Source of the DNA: Paracoccaceae bacterium | Lineage (GTDB): Bacteria > Pseudomonadota > Alphaproteobacteria > Rhodobacterales > Rhodobacteraceae | Direction of reading: 5' to 3' | Assembly: GCA_022843025.1 (NCBI GenBank) | Contig: JALHOL010000006.1 | Coordinates: 62,001-126,000, forward strand | Length of the DNA: 64,000 nucleotides | Shown: positions 56,766 to 64,000 of the stretch, one piece after another | Position numbering within the stretch: the stretch's first letter is position 1 | Layout: each line of letters starts with the position of its first letter | Made by a program: the position numbers and the translations under genes | Notes under the pieces: model-generated | Databases searched by the model: none | Seen by the model: the letters and a program-made list of their open reading frames with translations, nothing else | What the model was told of the DNA's origin: nothing

Positions 56766-57022
56766 GCGGCCCTTTGCGCCACCAATCCCTGCACCGCATC
56801 GACAATGGCCGCGACGCTGGTCATGTCAAAACCCGACTGGGCCGGATCGTTGGCGTTGAACGGGATCGAGATGTCAAAAGCATCTTCCATCGCGAAAATC
56901 GCCTCGACCAGACCGAGCGAGTCGATGCCCAGGCTTTCGATGGTGCTGTCCGGGGTCACATCCGACACATCCAGCACGGCCTGTTCGGCGATGATGGCAA
57001 TCACCTGTTGCTGCAAATCCAT
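56762..57022 (-). CDS. Specialised acyl carrier protein
   Basis: An 86-residue acyl carrier protein with the phosphopantetheine site LGIDSLGLVEAIFAMED (Ser in DSL) and the acidic helix 2 typical of ACPs. It is unlike housekeeping AcpP in the flanking residues and has a C-terminal extension with FDMTSVAAIVDAVQGLV. The start MDLQQQVIAIIAEQ at 57022 is preferred over a Met nine codons up. Located between lpxD and a NodE-like ketosynthase, it likely carries an acyl group dedicated to envelope lipid, in the manner of NodF or AcpXL. Confidence 0.88.
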   Translation of the reverse strand: MDLQQQVIAIIAEQAVLDVSDVTPDSTIESLGIDSLGLVEAIFAMEDAFDISIPFNANDPAQSGFDMTSVAAIVDAVQGLVAQRAA

Positions 57023-57060
57023 GGACGTTCCCGCCGTTCCTTGTGTCACTCTGCAACGAT

Positions 57061-58155
57061 CTAGTCGCTCTCAGATGACTTTGGAATGACACTGCGTTCG
57101 ATTTCCGCCACGCGGGCGGCCAGACGGGGCAGACGGCGCAGCGCTTTCTGGATTTCCACATGGGTTTCCATCTTCACCGCCGGGTACCCCAGCAGAACGC
57201 GGCCTGCGGGGGCGTTGGTGAAAATCTTGGTGGCGCCGCCAGCAATCACGTCATTGCCGACAAAGATGTTGTCATTCACCCCGCATTGGCCGGCCATAAC
57301 CACCCGGTCGCCGATGCGCGCGGAACCCGCGATGCCGACCTGCCCGCAAAGCAGGCAATCGCGACCGATCTGAACGTTATGGCCGATATGGACGAGGTTA
57401 TCGAGTTTGGTGCCCGATCCGATGGTGGTGTCGCGGATGGTGCCGCGGTCGATGCAGACATTCGCGCCCAGTTCGACATCATCGCCCAGCGTCACGGCAC
57501 CAAGCGAGTGAATCCGCGTCCAGCTTTGATCCTTGATGCCTTCGCGCGTGCCGAGGGTTTCGCGAATCTCTTCGACACCCGATTTTTCGGGTGTGACGAA
57601 GGAAAACCCGTCCGCCCCGATGACCGCGCCGGGTTGGCAGATGAACCGATGCCCGATGGTGACCCGCGCGCCGATGCGGGCGCCTTGCAGGATCAGGGCA
57701 TCATCGCCGATCTGCGCGCCTTCGGCGATGGAAACATGGCTTGCGATGCGCGCCCGTGCGCCGATGCGCACGCCGCGCCCGATGGTGACAAAGGGGCCGA
57801 TCGCAGCCCCGTCGCCGATTTCGGCGCTGGGGTCGATCGCCGTCATCGGGTGGATGCCGGGGGCGATATCGGGGCCGGGGTCCATCAGCACGGTCAGCCC
57901 GGCCATCGCTAGCCGCCCGCGCGGGGCAAAGATCGCGGCTTGCAACCCCAGCGCCTGCCAATCGGCCCCGGGCCAAAGCAGGGCCGCCCGTGCCCCGCCT
58001 TGCGCGATACCGCCTGCATACTTCGGGTCCATCGCCAGCGCGAGCGCATCAGGGCCCGCGCTTTGCGGCTCGGACGCGCGGGTGACCTTGATGTCAAGGT
58101 CCCCCTCCGCCTGGGCCCCAAGGGCAGCAGCAATGTCGCGGATCGTATGGGCCAT
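57061..58155 (-). CDS. lpxD: UDP-3-O-acylglucosamine N-acyltransferase LpxD
   Basis: A 364-residue left-handed beta-helix acyltransferase of lipid A synthesis. An N-terminal UDP-binding domain (about 1-100) is followed by many hexapeptide repeats such as [19 protein letters not shown], catalytic His in [13 protein letters not shown], and a C-terminal helix that contacts the ACP. It adds a 3-hydroxyacyl chain to the amino group of UDP-3-O-acyl-glucosamine. Usual partners (bamA, fabZ, lpxA) are absent, but an ACP and a ketosynthase follow, so this may be a second LpxD copy. Confidence 0.95.
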   Translation of the reverse strand: MAHTIRDIAAALGAQAEGDLDIKVTRASEPQSAGPDALALAMDPKYAGGIAQGGARAALLWPGADWQALGLQAAIFAPRGRLAMAGLTVLMDPGPDIAPGIHPMTAIDPSAEIGDGAAIGPFVTIGRGVRIGARARIASHVSIAEGAQIGDDALILQGARIGARVTIGHRFICQPGAVIGADGFSFVTPEKSGVEEIRETLGTREGIKDQSWTRIHSLGAVTLGDDVELGANVCIDRGTIRDTTIGSGTKLDNLVHIGHNVQIGRDCLLCGQVGIAGSARIGDRVVMAGQCGVNDNIFVGNDVIAGGATKIFTNAPAGRVLLGYPAVKMETHVEIQKALRRLPRLAARVAEIERSVIPKSSESD

Positions 58156-58192
58156 CGGGCAGCGTCCTTGGGTCAGTCCGTCCGCCGCAGGC

Positions 58193-59848
58193 TTACCCCT
58201 GAACGCCGTCCAAGGCTACCCCGGCCTCGGTCAGCGCGTCGAAGATGCGTCCGTCGCGGCCATAGATATCACGCCGATAGGTCATCTCGCCCTTGGCGGT
58301 GGGCCAGGCGGTGAAATAGACCAGATGCACGGGCAGCTTTTCATCGAATTTCACCACCGTTTCACGGTCGCTGTCGAGATGATCCTGAAAGAACCCTTTC
58401 GGATCATCGGTTTGCGCGGCCAGCAGGGCATAGGCGAAATCAAAGGGATCGGCCAGACGGATGCAGCCATGGCTGTAGGCGCGGACCTCGTGGTCGAACA
58501 GTTCCTTGGCGGGTGTGTCGTGCAGATAGATGTTGTACTGGTTGGGGAACATGAACTTCACTTTTCCCAGCGCGTTGCCGTCCGATGGCGGCTGGCGCAG
58601 GCCAAAGGGAAAGCTGCGCGCCGAATAGGCGGCAAAGTTCACAGCGCCGCGCGGAACGACACGGCCGTTGCGGTCAATCACCTGAAGGTGGCTGACGGCA
58701 TTGGGGTTACGCTGCAACAAGGGCAGGTATTCCTTGACGATGATGGACCGCGGCACGCCCCAGCTGGGATTGATGACCAGATGGTCCATCTCATCGGAAA
58801 ATTCCGGGCTGCGCTGATCGGGGACGTTCTTGCCGATGACAGCGCGGGTCTGGAAGGTGACCTTGCCGTGATCCACGATCTTTGACGTGAAATCAGGCAG
58901 GTTCACCCAGATATGGCGCGGGCCGCGCACGGTGTCATGCATCCAGCGCAGGCGTTCCATCGCTACGACAATGGATTTGACCCGGTCCTCGGGGCTGACA
59001 TTCAGTTCGGCCAGCGTTTCCGCCGTGGCACGGCCATCGGCTGTCAGGCCGTGGTCGATCTGAAAACGCTGCACGGCGGCCTGCATATCGCGATCATAAA
59101 TCGCGGTCGCGGAGCGGCGCAGATAGCCCATGGCCACCAGCCTGTCGCGCAGCGCCACCACATCTGCCCCGGTATCCCCCGGCACAAGCGCATCGGCCTG
59201 AACCGCAGCACCCCAGCCGCCCCCGGCCATTCTGGCCTCAAGCGCCAGCTTTTCCTTCATCAGGCGGGCATATTCGGGTGTCTTGGGCGGCAGGCCACGC
59301 AGCAGGGCCTGCGGATCGGTCTGGTCGATCTGTGCCAGCAGGCGCAGGGGATCAAGACGCGTCACCTCGCGGTGGATCCCGGCATCGGCCTCTTCGGGGA
59401 CAAGAACCCCGGTCGCCACGTCAGACGCATAATTAAGGAAGGCACGGGTCATCCGCACCTCAAGCCGGCCACGGTCGCCTTCGGTGACAGCGGCGGCAAA
59501 GGCGGCGCGCAAGGCGGCGGCATCATAGCGGGCCACGGGCAGGCCATGCGCCGCTGCACCATCAAGTGCAGAGAACAGCGCAGCGCGCCGCGCCGCATCC
59601 TCGGCCCCGGTCCAGAGCGTGGCGTAATTGCGGGCGCGATAGTAATCGGCCAGCATTGCGTCTTCGGTCAGCGCAACCGCCACGGCCTGCGAATAGGGCG
59701 CAGAGGGTTGCACGGCCTGCGCCAGACCGGCGGCGGGTGGCAAAGCCAGCGCCGCCGTCAGCAAGAGCGATGCGACACCCCTGCCCCAGCGACCATGTGC
59801 TGCCTGATTGCGCCCGAACCCCTTAACAACCGCTTCAGACACCACCAT
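58193..59848 (-). CDS. L,D-transpeptidase, YcbB/LdtD-type
   Basis: A 551-residue exported enzyme. After the signal peptide (residues about 25-45, [20 protein letters not shown]) comes an N-terminal scaffold (about 50-245), a peptidoglycan-binding domain (about 250-310, [30 protein letters not shown]) and a YkuD catalytic domain with [14 protein letters not shown] (catalytic Cys, His). It makes 3-3 cross-links in peptidoglycan. The start [14 protein letters not shown] at 59848 is chosen from the family pattern. It is first in a unit with lpxD, ACP and ketosynthase; it is divergent to the ycbK-like gene. Confidence 0.93.
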   Translation of the reverse strand: MVVSEAVVKGFGRNQAAHGRWGRGVASLLLTAALALPPAAGLAQAVQPSAPYSQAVAVALTEDAMLADYYRARNYATLWTGAEDAARRAALFSALDGAAAHGLPVARYDAAALRAAFAAAVTEGDRGRLEVRMTRAFLNYASDVATGVLVPEEADAGIHREVTRLDPLRLLAQIDQTDPQALLRGLPPKTPEYARLMKEKLALEARMAGGGWGAAVQADALVPGDTGADVVALRDRLVAMGYLRRSATAIYDRDMQAAVQRFQIDHGLTADGRATAETLAELNVSPEDRVKSIVVAMERLRWMHDTVRGPRHIWVNLPDFTSKIVDHGKVTFQTRAVIGKNVPDQRSPEFSDEMDHLVINPSWGVPRSIIVKEYLPLLQRNPNAVSHLQVIDRNGRVVPRGAVNFAAYSARSFPFGLRQPPSDGNALGKVKFMFPNQYNIYLHDTPAKELFDHEVRAYSHGCIRLADPFDFAYALLAAQTDDPKGFFQDHLDSDRETVVKFDEKLPVHLVYFTAWPTAKGEMTYRRDIYGRDGRIFDALTEAGVALDGVQG

Positions 59849-60186
59849 GACGTTCCCCGAAACCCGCGAATTTATGTGTATTTGCGACAGTTTGGGTGAT
59901 TCCCCAAGCAGAGTCCATTCACAACCACCACATCGCGAAGGCCCGGAACCGCAAGATCGTTTCCGATGCGGCAATAGCGCTCTGTTGGCAACAGGCGCGG
60001 AAATTTGCACATCGCCCCCCGCCGTTCAGCGAAAATTTGCCGATTGGGGCTTTGTTGCGTCTGGCCCGCCAATCAGCGCTTGGGTCACGAATCGTCCTGT
60101 GCAATAACACTACTGCGCTTGGGGATAAGTGGCACAGAAGCTGCTCTTAGAGGCGGCGAAGACGGATCACGGGGACAGCAGTCAGA
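59849..60186. other. Intergenic region between divergent ldt and ycbK-like genes
   Basis: A 338-base spacer with promoters for both envelope genes. A candidate for the plus strand is at 60080-60108. Two direct copies of AAATTTGC lie at 60001-60008 and about 60034-60041. No credible coding frame, tRNA or strong hairpin is seen. Confidence 0.45.
60080..60108 (+). promoter_or_regulatory. Candidate promoter of ycbK-like gene
   Basis: TTGGGT (60080-60085) and AATAAC (60103-60108) at a 17-base spacing, which would start transcription about 72 bases before the gene at 60187. Matches are moderate (four of six each) and picked by eye. Confidence 0.3.
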
Positions 60187-60756
60187 ATGACAGACATGAC
60201 CAAACTTGGAGTGACACGTCGCGGTGTGCTTGGCGTTTTCGCGGCGGTGACGGTTGCTGCGGCCCCCACCTACTCCAATGCTTTCGGTTTGCTGCGCGGC
60301 GCGGGCGATGTGCGCCGCATCCGTATGTATTCGGGCCGCACCGGGGAAAGCGTTGATACGATCTATTGGATCGAAGGCGAGTACATTCCCGAAGTCGTCA
60401 AGGAAATCAATTACTTCATGCGTGACTGGCGGTCCAATGACCAGATCAAGTATGACCTGCGCACCATCGACATCATGGCTGCGGCGCATAGCCTGATGGA
60501 TGTGTCGGAACCCTATGTCCTGCTGTCGGGCTATCGCAGCCCGGCCACCAATGCGATGCTGCGGTCCAAGTCGGGCGGTGTGGCGCGCAACTCGCTGCAC
60601 ATGAAGGGCCAGGCGGCCGATCTGCGGCTGAAATCCCGCTCTGTCGGACAGATGGCCAAGGCGGCAGAGGCCTGCGCATCGGGCGGCGTGGGCCGTTATT
60701 CGCGGTCGAACTTCGTGCACATGGATTGCGGACCGGTTCGCCACTGGGGCGGCTGA
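60187..60756 (+). CDS. DUF882/YcbK-type M15 murein peptidase
   Basis: A 189-residue exported protein with a twin-arginine-type signal (VTRRGVLGVFAAVTVAAAPT, residues about 10-29) and a YcbK/DUF882 domain of the peptidase M15 class: GYRSPATNAMLRSKSGG, HMKGQAADLRL and FVHMDCGPVRHWGG give the zinc His, Asp, His set. YcbK/MepK-type enzymes cut 3-3 cross-links, the product of L,D-transpeptidases, and the neighbouring ldt gene is such an enzyme. The twin-arginine type suggests a folded or cofactor-bearing substrate export. Confidence 0.92.
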   Translation: MTDMTKLGVTRRGVLGVFAAVTVAAAPTYSNAFGLLRGAGDVRRIRMYSGRTGESVDTIYWIEGEYIPEVVKEINYFMRDWRSNDQIKYDLRTIDIMAAAHSLMDVSEPYVLLSGYRSPATNAMLRSKSGGVARNSLHMKGQAADLRLKSRSVGQMAKAAEACASGGVGRYSRSNFVHMDCGPVRHWGG

Positions 60757-60785
60757 TTTCCGCCTATCGCAATTGGCACGATGAC

Positions 60786-60813
60786 AAAGGGGCGCTTGAT
60801 GCGTCCCTTTTGC
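60786..60813. terminator. Bidirectional Rho-independent terminator
   Basis: AAAGGGGCGC (60786-60795) and GCGTCCCTTT (60801-60810) form a 10-bp stem with one G-T wobble and a TTGAT loop, followed by TGCGTTT. It ends the ycbK-like gene and the convergent rlmE. Confidence 0.8.
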
Positions 60814-60838
60814 GTTTCCTGCCGCGCATCAATCGCGG

Positions 60839-61585
60839 TCATTCACCCTCGTCATCCGCCGCATCTGCCGCGACCTGACGGCCCCGGAATCCCTGGGCCA
60901 CGACGAATTTCTCGGAACTGTCGGACCGGCTGGCGGGCGGCTTCACATTCGCCACCTTGCGGAAGTTGCGCTTGAGGAGGGTCTGCATCTCATTCTCGGC
61001 CCCGCCGGCCAGAACCTTTGCGACGAAGGTTCCGTCATCTTCCAGTACGTCAAAGGCGAAGGCCAAGGCCGCCTCGACCAGCGCCACGATGCGCAGGTGA
61101 TCCGTGGCCTTGTGGCCAGACGCCGAGGCGGCCATGTCCGACATCACCACATCGGCGCGGCCGCCCAGCCAGCGTTTCACCTTTTCATCGGCGTCATCGT
61201 CAAGGAAATCCAACTGGTGAATCTCGGCGCCCGGGATCGGCTCCACCTCTTGCAGATCGACGCCCAACACGGTGCCCACCGGCTTCTTCGGGTTCTGCCC
61301 CAACGCATTGACCCGCACAACGGCGACCTGGCACCATCCCCCCGGCGCGCAGCCAAGGTCCACCACCCGGCCGCCCGGTTTCAAGAAACCGTAGCGATCA
61401 TCCAGTTCCAGAATCTTATAGGCCGCGCGTCCGCGATAGCCCTCTTTCTTGGCCCGGACGACATAGGGATCGTTCAACTGCCGCTCCAGCCAGAGCGTTG
61501 ACGAAAGCTTGCGCCCCTTGGCCGTCTTGACCCGCACCCGCAATTCGCGCTGGCCGCGCCCGGAGGTTCCCTTTTCCTGTGTCAT
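60839..61585 (-). CDS. rlmE: 23S rRNA (uridine-2552-2'-O)-methyltransferase RlmE
   Basis: A 248-residue SAM-dependent methyltransferase that modifies U2552 in 23S rRNA. Motifs are [16 protein letters not shown] (SAM loop), [30 protein letters not shown] (catalytic Asp) and a following Lys in FVAKVLAGG. Basic N-terminus ([17 protein letters not shown]) suits RNA binding. The start [15 protein letters not shown] at 61585 overlaps the ppx stop as ATGA, so the pair is translationally coupled. Its Ala/Asp-rich C-terminal tail is variable in the family. Confidence 0.96.
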   Translation of the reverse strand: MTQEKGTSGRGQRELRVRVKTAKGRKLSSTLWLERQLNDPYVVRAKKEGYRGRAAYKILELDDRYGFLKPGGRVVDLGCAPGGWCQVAVVRVNALGQNPKKPVGTVLGVDLQEVEPIPGAEIHQLDFLDDDADEKVKRWLGGRADVVMSDMAASASGHKATDHLRIVALVEAALAFAFDVLEDDGTFVAKVLAGGAENEMQTLLKRNFRKVANVKPPASRSDSSEKFVVAQGFRGRQVAADAADDEGE

Positions 61586-62721
61586 GCGTAAGGCCCATCT
61601 TCCAGAACGCCATCCGCGCTCATCTGTGCATATAACAGCCCTTCGCGCAGGCCACGGTCGGCCACGCTCAGGCGATCGGTCGGCCATATCCGCATCAGAG
61701 CCTGAAGGATAGCCGCGCCGGACATGATCAGCGCGTGGCGGTCGCGGCCAATGCGCGGATCGGTGCGCCGCCCTTCGGGGCCCAGCGACAGATATTCCCG
61801 GATCACGAGATCGATCTGATCGGATGTCATCTGCAACCCATCCACCTTGGTCCGGTCATAGCGGCGCAGGTTCAGATAGCTTGCAGCCACTGTCGTGACG
61901 GTGCCAGAGGTGCCGATGATCTGAAAACCGGCGCGGGGGTTTTCGGCGTTATAGGGCGAAAAGCTGGCGAGGTTTTCTTCAAAGAACCAGCTCATCAGTG
62001 CAAAACGCGCTGCATCATCATCCACATCGGCGAACTGATCCTTGAGCGTGGCGACGCCAAGCGGGACAGAAATCCAGTCCACAACCCGCGCCGACGCCTC
62101 ACCCTGCGGCTGAAACCCGCGATGCAGCCGCATGATCGACCTTGCCCGATCCTCGGGCGGCACGGCGGACAGGTCGATCCAGACCAGTTCGGTCGACCCG
62201 CCACCGATATCGACCACCAACAACTGTTCGGTGCGCGCGTTCACCAGCGGTGCGCAAGAGATCACGGCCAGCCGCGCCTCTTCTTCGGGTGCAATGATTT
62301 CAAGGCTCAGCCCGGTTTCACGCCGGACCTGCCGGATGAAATCCTTGGCGTTGCGCGCGCGGCGGCAGGCCTCTGTCGCAACAAGGCGCATCCGGCGGAC
62401 GCCGTGCTTTTCGATCTTTTTCTGGCAAATGCGCAGCGCCTGAACCGTGCGCCCCATCGAGGCGCGCGACAACCGACCCGAGGCTTCAAGCCCCACGCCA
62501 AGCTGGACAGTCTTGGAAAAGCTGTCCACGACCTGAAACTGGCTGCCCTTTGGCTGGGCAATCAGCATCCGGCAACTGTTTGTGCCAAGGTCGAGCGCCG
62601 CATAAAGCGAGCCCGCCCCCGGCGGATGGGAAGCTGACGGTTCTACCGCGGGCGGCACGCTGTCTGGCATGCCGTCCAACTGCGGGATCGCGTCCGCCTC
62701 CCGGGGACGCTGGGGCGTCAT
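61582..62721 (-). CDS. ppx: Exopolyphosphatase / pppGpp phosphatase
   Basis: A 379-residue ASKHA-fold phosphatase of the Ppx/GppA family. Motifs are [14 protein letters not shown] (phosphate-1), [25 protein letters not shown] (phosphate-2, catalytic Glu in the family) and [15 protein letters not shown]. It either splits polyphosphate or converts pppGpp to ppGpp; the sequence does not separate the two. It is shorter than E. coli Ppx because it lacks the C-terminal HD-like domain. The start [14 protein letters not shown] at 62721 has GGAGGG upstream. It is coupled to rlmE. Confidence 0.93.
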   Translation of the reverse strand: MTPQRPREADAIPQLDGMPDSVPPAVEPSASHPPGAGSLYAALDLGTNSCRMLIAQPKGSQFQVVDSFSKTVQLGVGLEASGRLSRASMGRTVQALRICQKKIEKHGVRRMRLVATEACRRARNAKDFIRQVRRETGLSLEIIAPEEEARLAVISCAPLVNARTEQLLVVDIGGGSTELVWIDLSAVPPEDRARSIMRLHRGFQPQGEASARVVDWISVPLGVATLKDQFADVDDDAARFALMSWFFEENLASFSPYNAENPRAGFQIIGTSGTVTTVAASYLNLRRYDRTKVDGLQMTSDQIDLVIREYLSLGPEGRRTDPRIGRDRHALIMSGAAILQALMRIWPTDRLSVADRGLREGLLYAQMSADGVLEDGPYA

Positions 62722-62887
62722 GACCGCCCTCCATCTGTGGTTAACCCAATCGTAGCCGCCTTTGGCCACCCAAGGCAAGCGCGCGCTGACCGGCGGTTGC
62801 ATGCTGCAATCACATTCATCATTTGCTTGAGAATTTTTCCGATCCCGCTCTGTCGCCGCTGTCACCAAATTGCGCTAGGTCGGAATT

Positions 62888-62936
62888 GGCGCAGGCGGGG
62901 GTCGTTCCTCGCCTGCGCCATGTCGAAAACCGACAT
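62888..62936 (+). promoter_or_regulatory. Two hairpins in the leader of the virulence-factor-domain gene
   Basis: Stem 1 is GGCGCAGGCG (62888-62897) with CGCCTGCGCC (62910-62919), extended by a G-T wobble and two G-C pairs around loop GTCGTT. Stem 2 is ATGTCG (62920-62925) with CGACAT (62931-62936), loop AAAAC. They lie 54-102 bases before the start at 62990, so they may form a leader element (riboswitch or attenuator) or a terminator of an unseen transcript. Confidence 0.45.
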
Positions 62937-62989
62937 CGGCTGTCGGGGATCGGCGCTATCAAAGGGTCAAGCACGGCAAGGGGAATCGC

Positions 62990-63292
62990 ATGCCTGAGGT
63001 TACCATCGTCTACTGGCGCGACATCCCGGCCCAGGTCATCGTGGGCAAGGGGCGGCGTGGGTCCAAGATCCAGCTGACCGAGCGCTTCGAGCAGGCCATC
63101 GACCGCTGCGCCATGAAGGTGGGCGCGCGCGATACCGACAGCTATCTCGCCGAATGGCGGAAGGCTGCCCCCTATGAGGTGGACGGCGACCCGGATGAAA
63201 TCGTGAAATCCGTGGCGGCCCAGCTGGAAGCCGAATTTGACACCGCGCGCCTGAAGGCGCTGATCGACGCCGAGGGTTGGGCCAAAGCCTGA
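62990..63292 (+). CDS. Virulence-factor domain protein (PF13769-type)
   Basis: A 100-residue soluble protein: PEVTIVYWRDIPAQVIVGKG at the N-terminus, then helical QLTERFEQAIDRCAMKVG and a C-terminal EFDTARLKALIDAEGWAKA. It fits the small virulence-factor domain family found in alphaproteobacteria next to a methylenetetrahydrofolate-reductase-like gene, as here (24-base gap). The name is historical; a role in one-carbon or corrinoid metabolism is more likely from context. The start has GGGGAATCGC just upstream. Confidence 0.8.
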   Translation: MPEVTIVYWRDIPAQVIVGKGRRGSKIQLTERFEQAIDRCAMKVGARDTDSYLAEWRKAAPYEVDGDPDEIVKSVAAQLEAEFDTARLKALIDAEGWAKA

Positions 63293-63315
63293 TCCGTTAA
63301 CCGTGGGAGAGCCGC

Positions 63316-64000
63316 ATGGCCCTGTTCAACTTTCGCCGTGAGGCAGCCCCTGCCCCATCTGCCGAGGCCCCGGCCGCGATGGAGGCCTTTCTCAAGGGCT
63401 TTTCCATCGAGGTGATGCCGCGCACGGCGGAAAAGGTGGAAAGCTTCCGCGCCATCCTGCCCGCAGGCACCCGCGTCTATATCGCCCATATCGACGGCAC
63501 CCCGATCGAGGACATGGTGGCGACGGCAAAGCGGCTGAATGCGGAAGGCTATCCCGTGATGCCGCACTTCCCCGCGCGCATCATCAAGAACCGCGCGACG
63601 CTGGCCGATTGGGTGGCCCGATACAAGGGCGAGGCCGATGTAAAGCAGGGCCTTTTGCTGGCCGGTGGCGTGGCGCAGCCGGTGGGCGACTTCCAGACCT
63701 CGATGCAACTCCTTGAGTCGGGTGCCTTCGACGGGTTCGAACGGCTGCATGTGGCGGGCCACCCGGAAGGCAACAAGGACATTGACCCGGATGGGTCTGA
63801 CCGCATGGTGATGGAAGCCGCGCGCTGGAAATCGGCTTTTGCGGAACGGACGGATGCGAAGATGGCCATGGCCACGCAGTTCTGTTTCGAAGCCGACCCC
63901 GTGATCGCCTGGGTGGACCGTCTGGCCGCCGAGGGGGTTAAGCTGCCGGTGCACATCGGTGTGGCGGGGCCTGCGAAGCTTCAGACCCTGATCAAATTCG
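63316..64000 (+). CDS. Methylenetetrahydrofolate reductase-like protein, cut at the window end
   Basis: An open frame from ATG at 63316 runs off the window after 228 codons. It begins MALFNFRREAAPAPSAEAPA and continues as a TIM-barrel-like MTHFR-family protein: FSIEVMPRTAEKVESFR, HIDGTPIEDM, HFPARIIKNRATLADWV, LAGGVAQPVGDFQTSMQLL, VAGHPEGNKDIDPDG and MATQFCFEADPVIAWVD. The family reduces 5,10-methylene- to 5-methyl-tetrahydrofolate with FAD. This divergent group may serve a corrinoid methyltransferase rather than MetH. A GGGAGA ribosome binding site precedes the start. The 3-prime end is not in view. Confidence 0.85.
   Translation, partial: MALFNFRREAAPAPSAEAPAAMEAFLKGFSIEVMPRTAEKVESFRAILPAGTRVYIAHIDGTPIEDMVATAKRLNAEGYPVMPHFPARIIKNRATLADWVARYKGEADVKQGLLLAGGVAQPVGDFQTSMQLLESGAFDGFERLHVAGHPEGNKDIDPDGSDRMVMEAARWKSAFAERTDAKMAMATQFCFEADPVIAWVDRLAAEGVKLPVHIGVAGPAKLQTLIKF

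Overview
The window looks like chromosomal DNA of a Rhodobacterales alphaproteobacterium (Rhodobacter/Tabrizicola/Gemmobacter-like). The evidence is high GC with strong GC3 bias, a Shemin-type 5-aminolevulinate synthase (hemA), an unframeshifted prfB, the conserved amiC-mrcA(-prfB) block, bactofilin next to an M23 peptidase, a DUF882/YcbK protein beside an L,D-transpeptidase, and a virulence-factor-domain gene in front of a methylenetetrahydrofolate-reductase-like gene. A BciB-like F420-type reductase with a PpsR/CrtJ-like box upstream, and a perfect FNR box upstream of hemA, hint at a facultative phototroph. I see no rRNA, phage, IS element or CRISPR array. Four tRNA genes are present: two tandem Asp(GTC), Val(TAC) and Val(CAC).

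Layout. 1-8.2 kb: a small HExxH protein, dihydrolipoyl dehydrogenase, DUF924, an MFS transporter, queA and a giant AsmA/YhdP-like protein. 8.3-17.7 kb: Bcp peroxiredoxin and DUF455, then a cell-wall block (M23 peptidase-bactofilin, DUF2189, prfB, PBP1A, AmiC amidase). 17.9-25.5 kb: DsbA-like thioredoxin, ispG, RodZ-like protein, hemA, a secreted protein, an M20 peptidase plus GNAT pair and a small membrane protein. 25.6-30.8 kb: tRNA-Asp x2, a striking array of four hairpins, pirin, an alpha/beta hydrolase, an aminotransferase plus kinase pair and tRNA-Val. 30.8-35.4 kb: two divergent, very large multidomain polysaccharide pyruvyl transferase proteins held between two tRNA-Val genes. 35.4-40.5 kb: an HU protein with a histone-H1-like tail, lon, tgt and a PEBP-like protein. 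40.5-46.5 kb: a beta-CASP nuclease, DUF1989, BciB-like reductase, a hydrolase with a polytopic tail and a lipoprotein. 46.5-54.4 kb: aroB-aroK, two envelope proteins, xerD-like recombinase, CorC-like protein and a HerA-like ATPase. 54.4-60.8 kb: a candidate small RNA, IalB-like protein, then the operon ldt-lpxD-acp-KAS and divergent YcbK. 60.8-64 kb: rlmE and ppx/gppA, and the start of a folate/corrinoid cluster cut by the window edge.

How the genes fit together. Much of the window serves the envelope: PBP1A, AmiC, M23, L,D-transpeptidase, YcbK, RodZ and bactofilin act on or organise peptidoglycan. YhdP-like, LpxD with its own acyl carrier protein and ketosynthase, and the pyruvyl transferases act on lipids and surface glycans. 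queA and tgt both belong to the queuosine tRNA pathway. hemA, ispG and the BciB-like gene feed tetrapyrrole, isoprenoid and possibly bacteriochlorophyll synthesis. The most interesting items are the pyruvyl-transferase fusions, the LpxD/ACP/KAS operon, the hairpin array, the orphan terminator with a promoter-like sequence, and the FNR and PpsR-like boxes.
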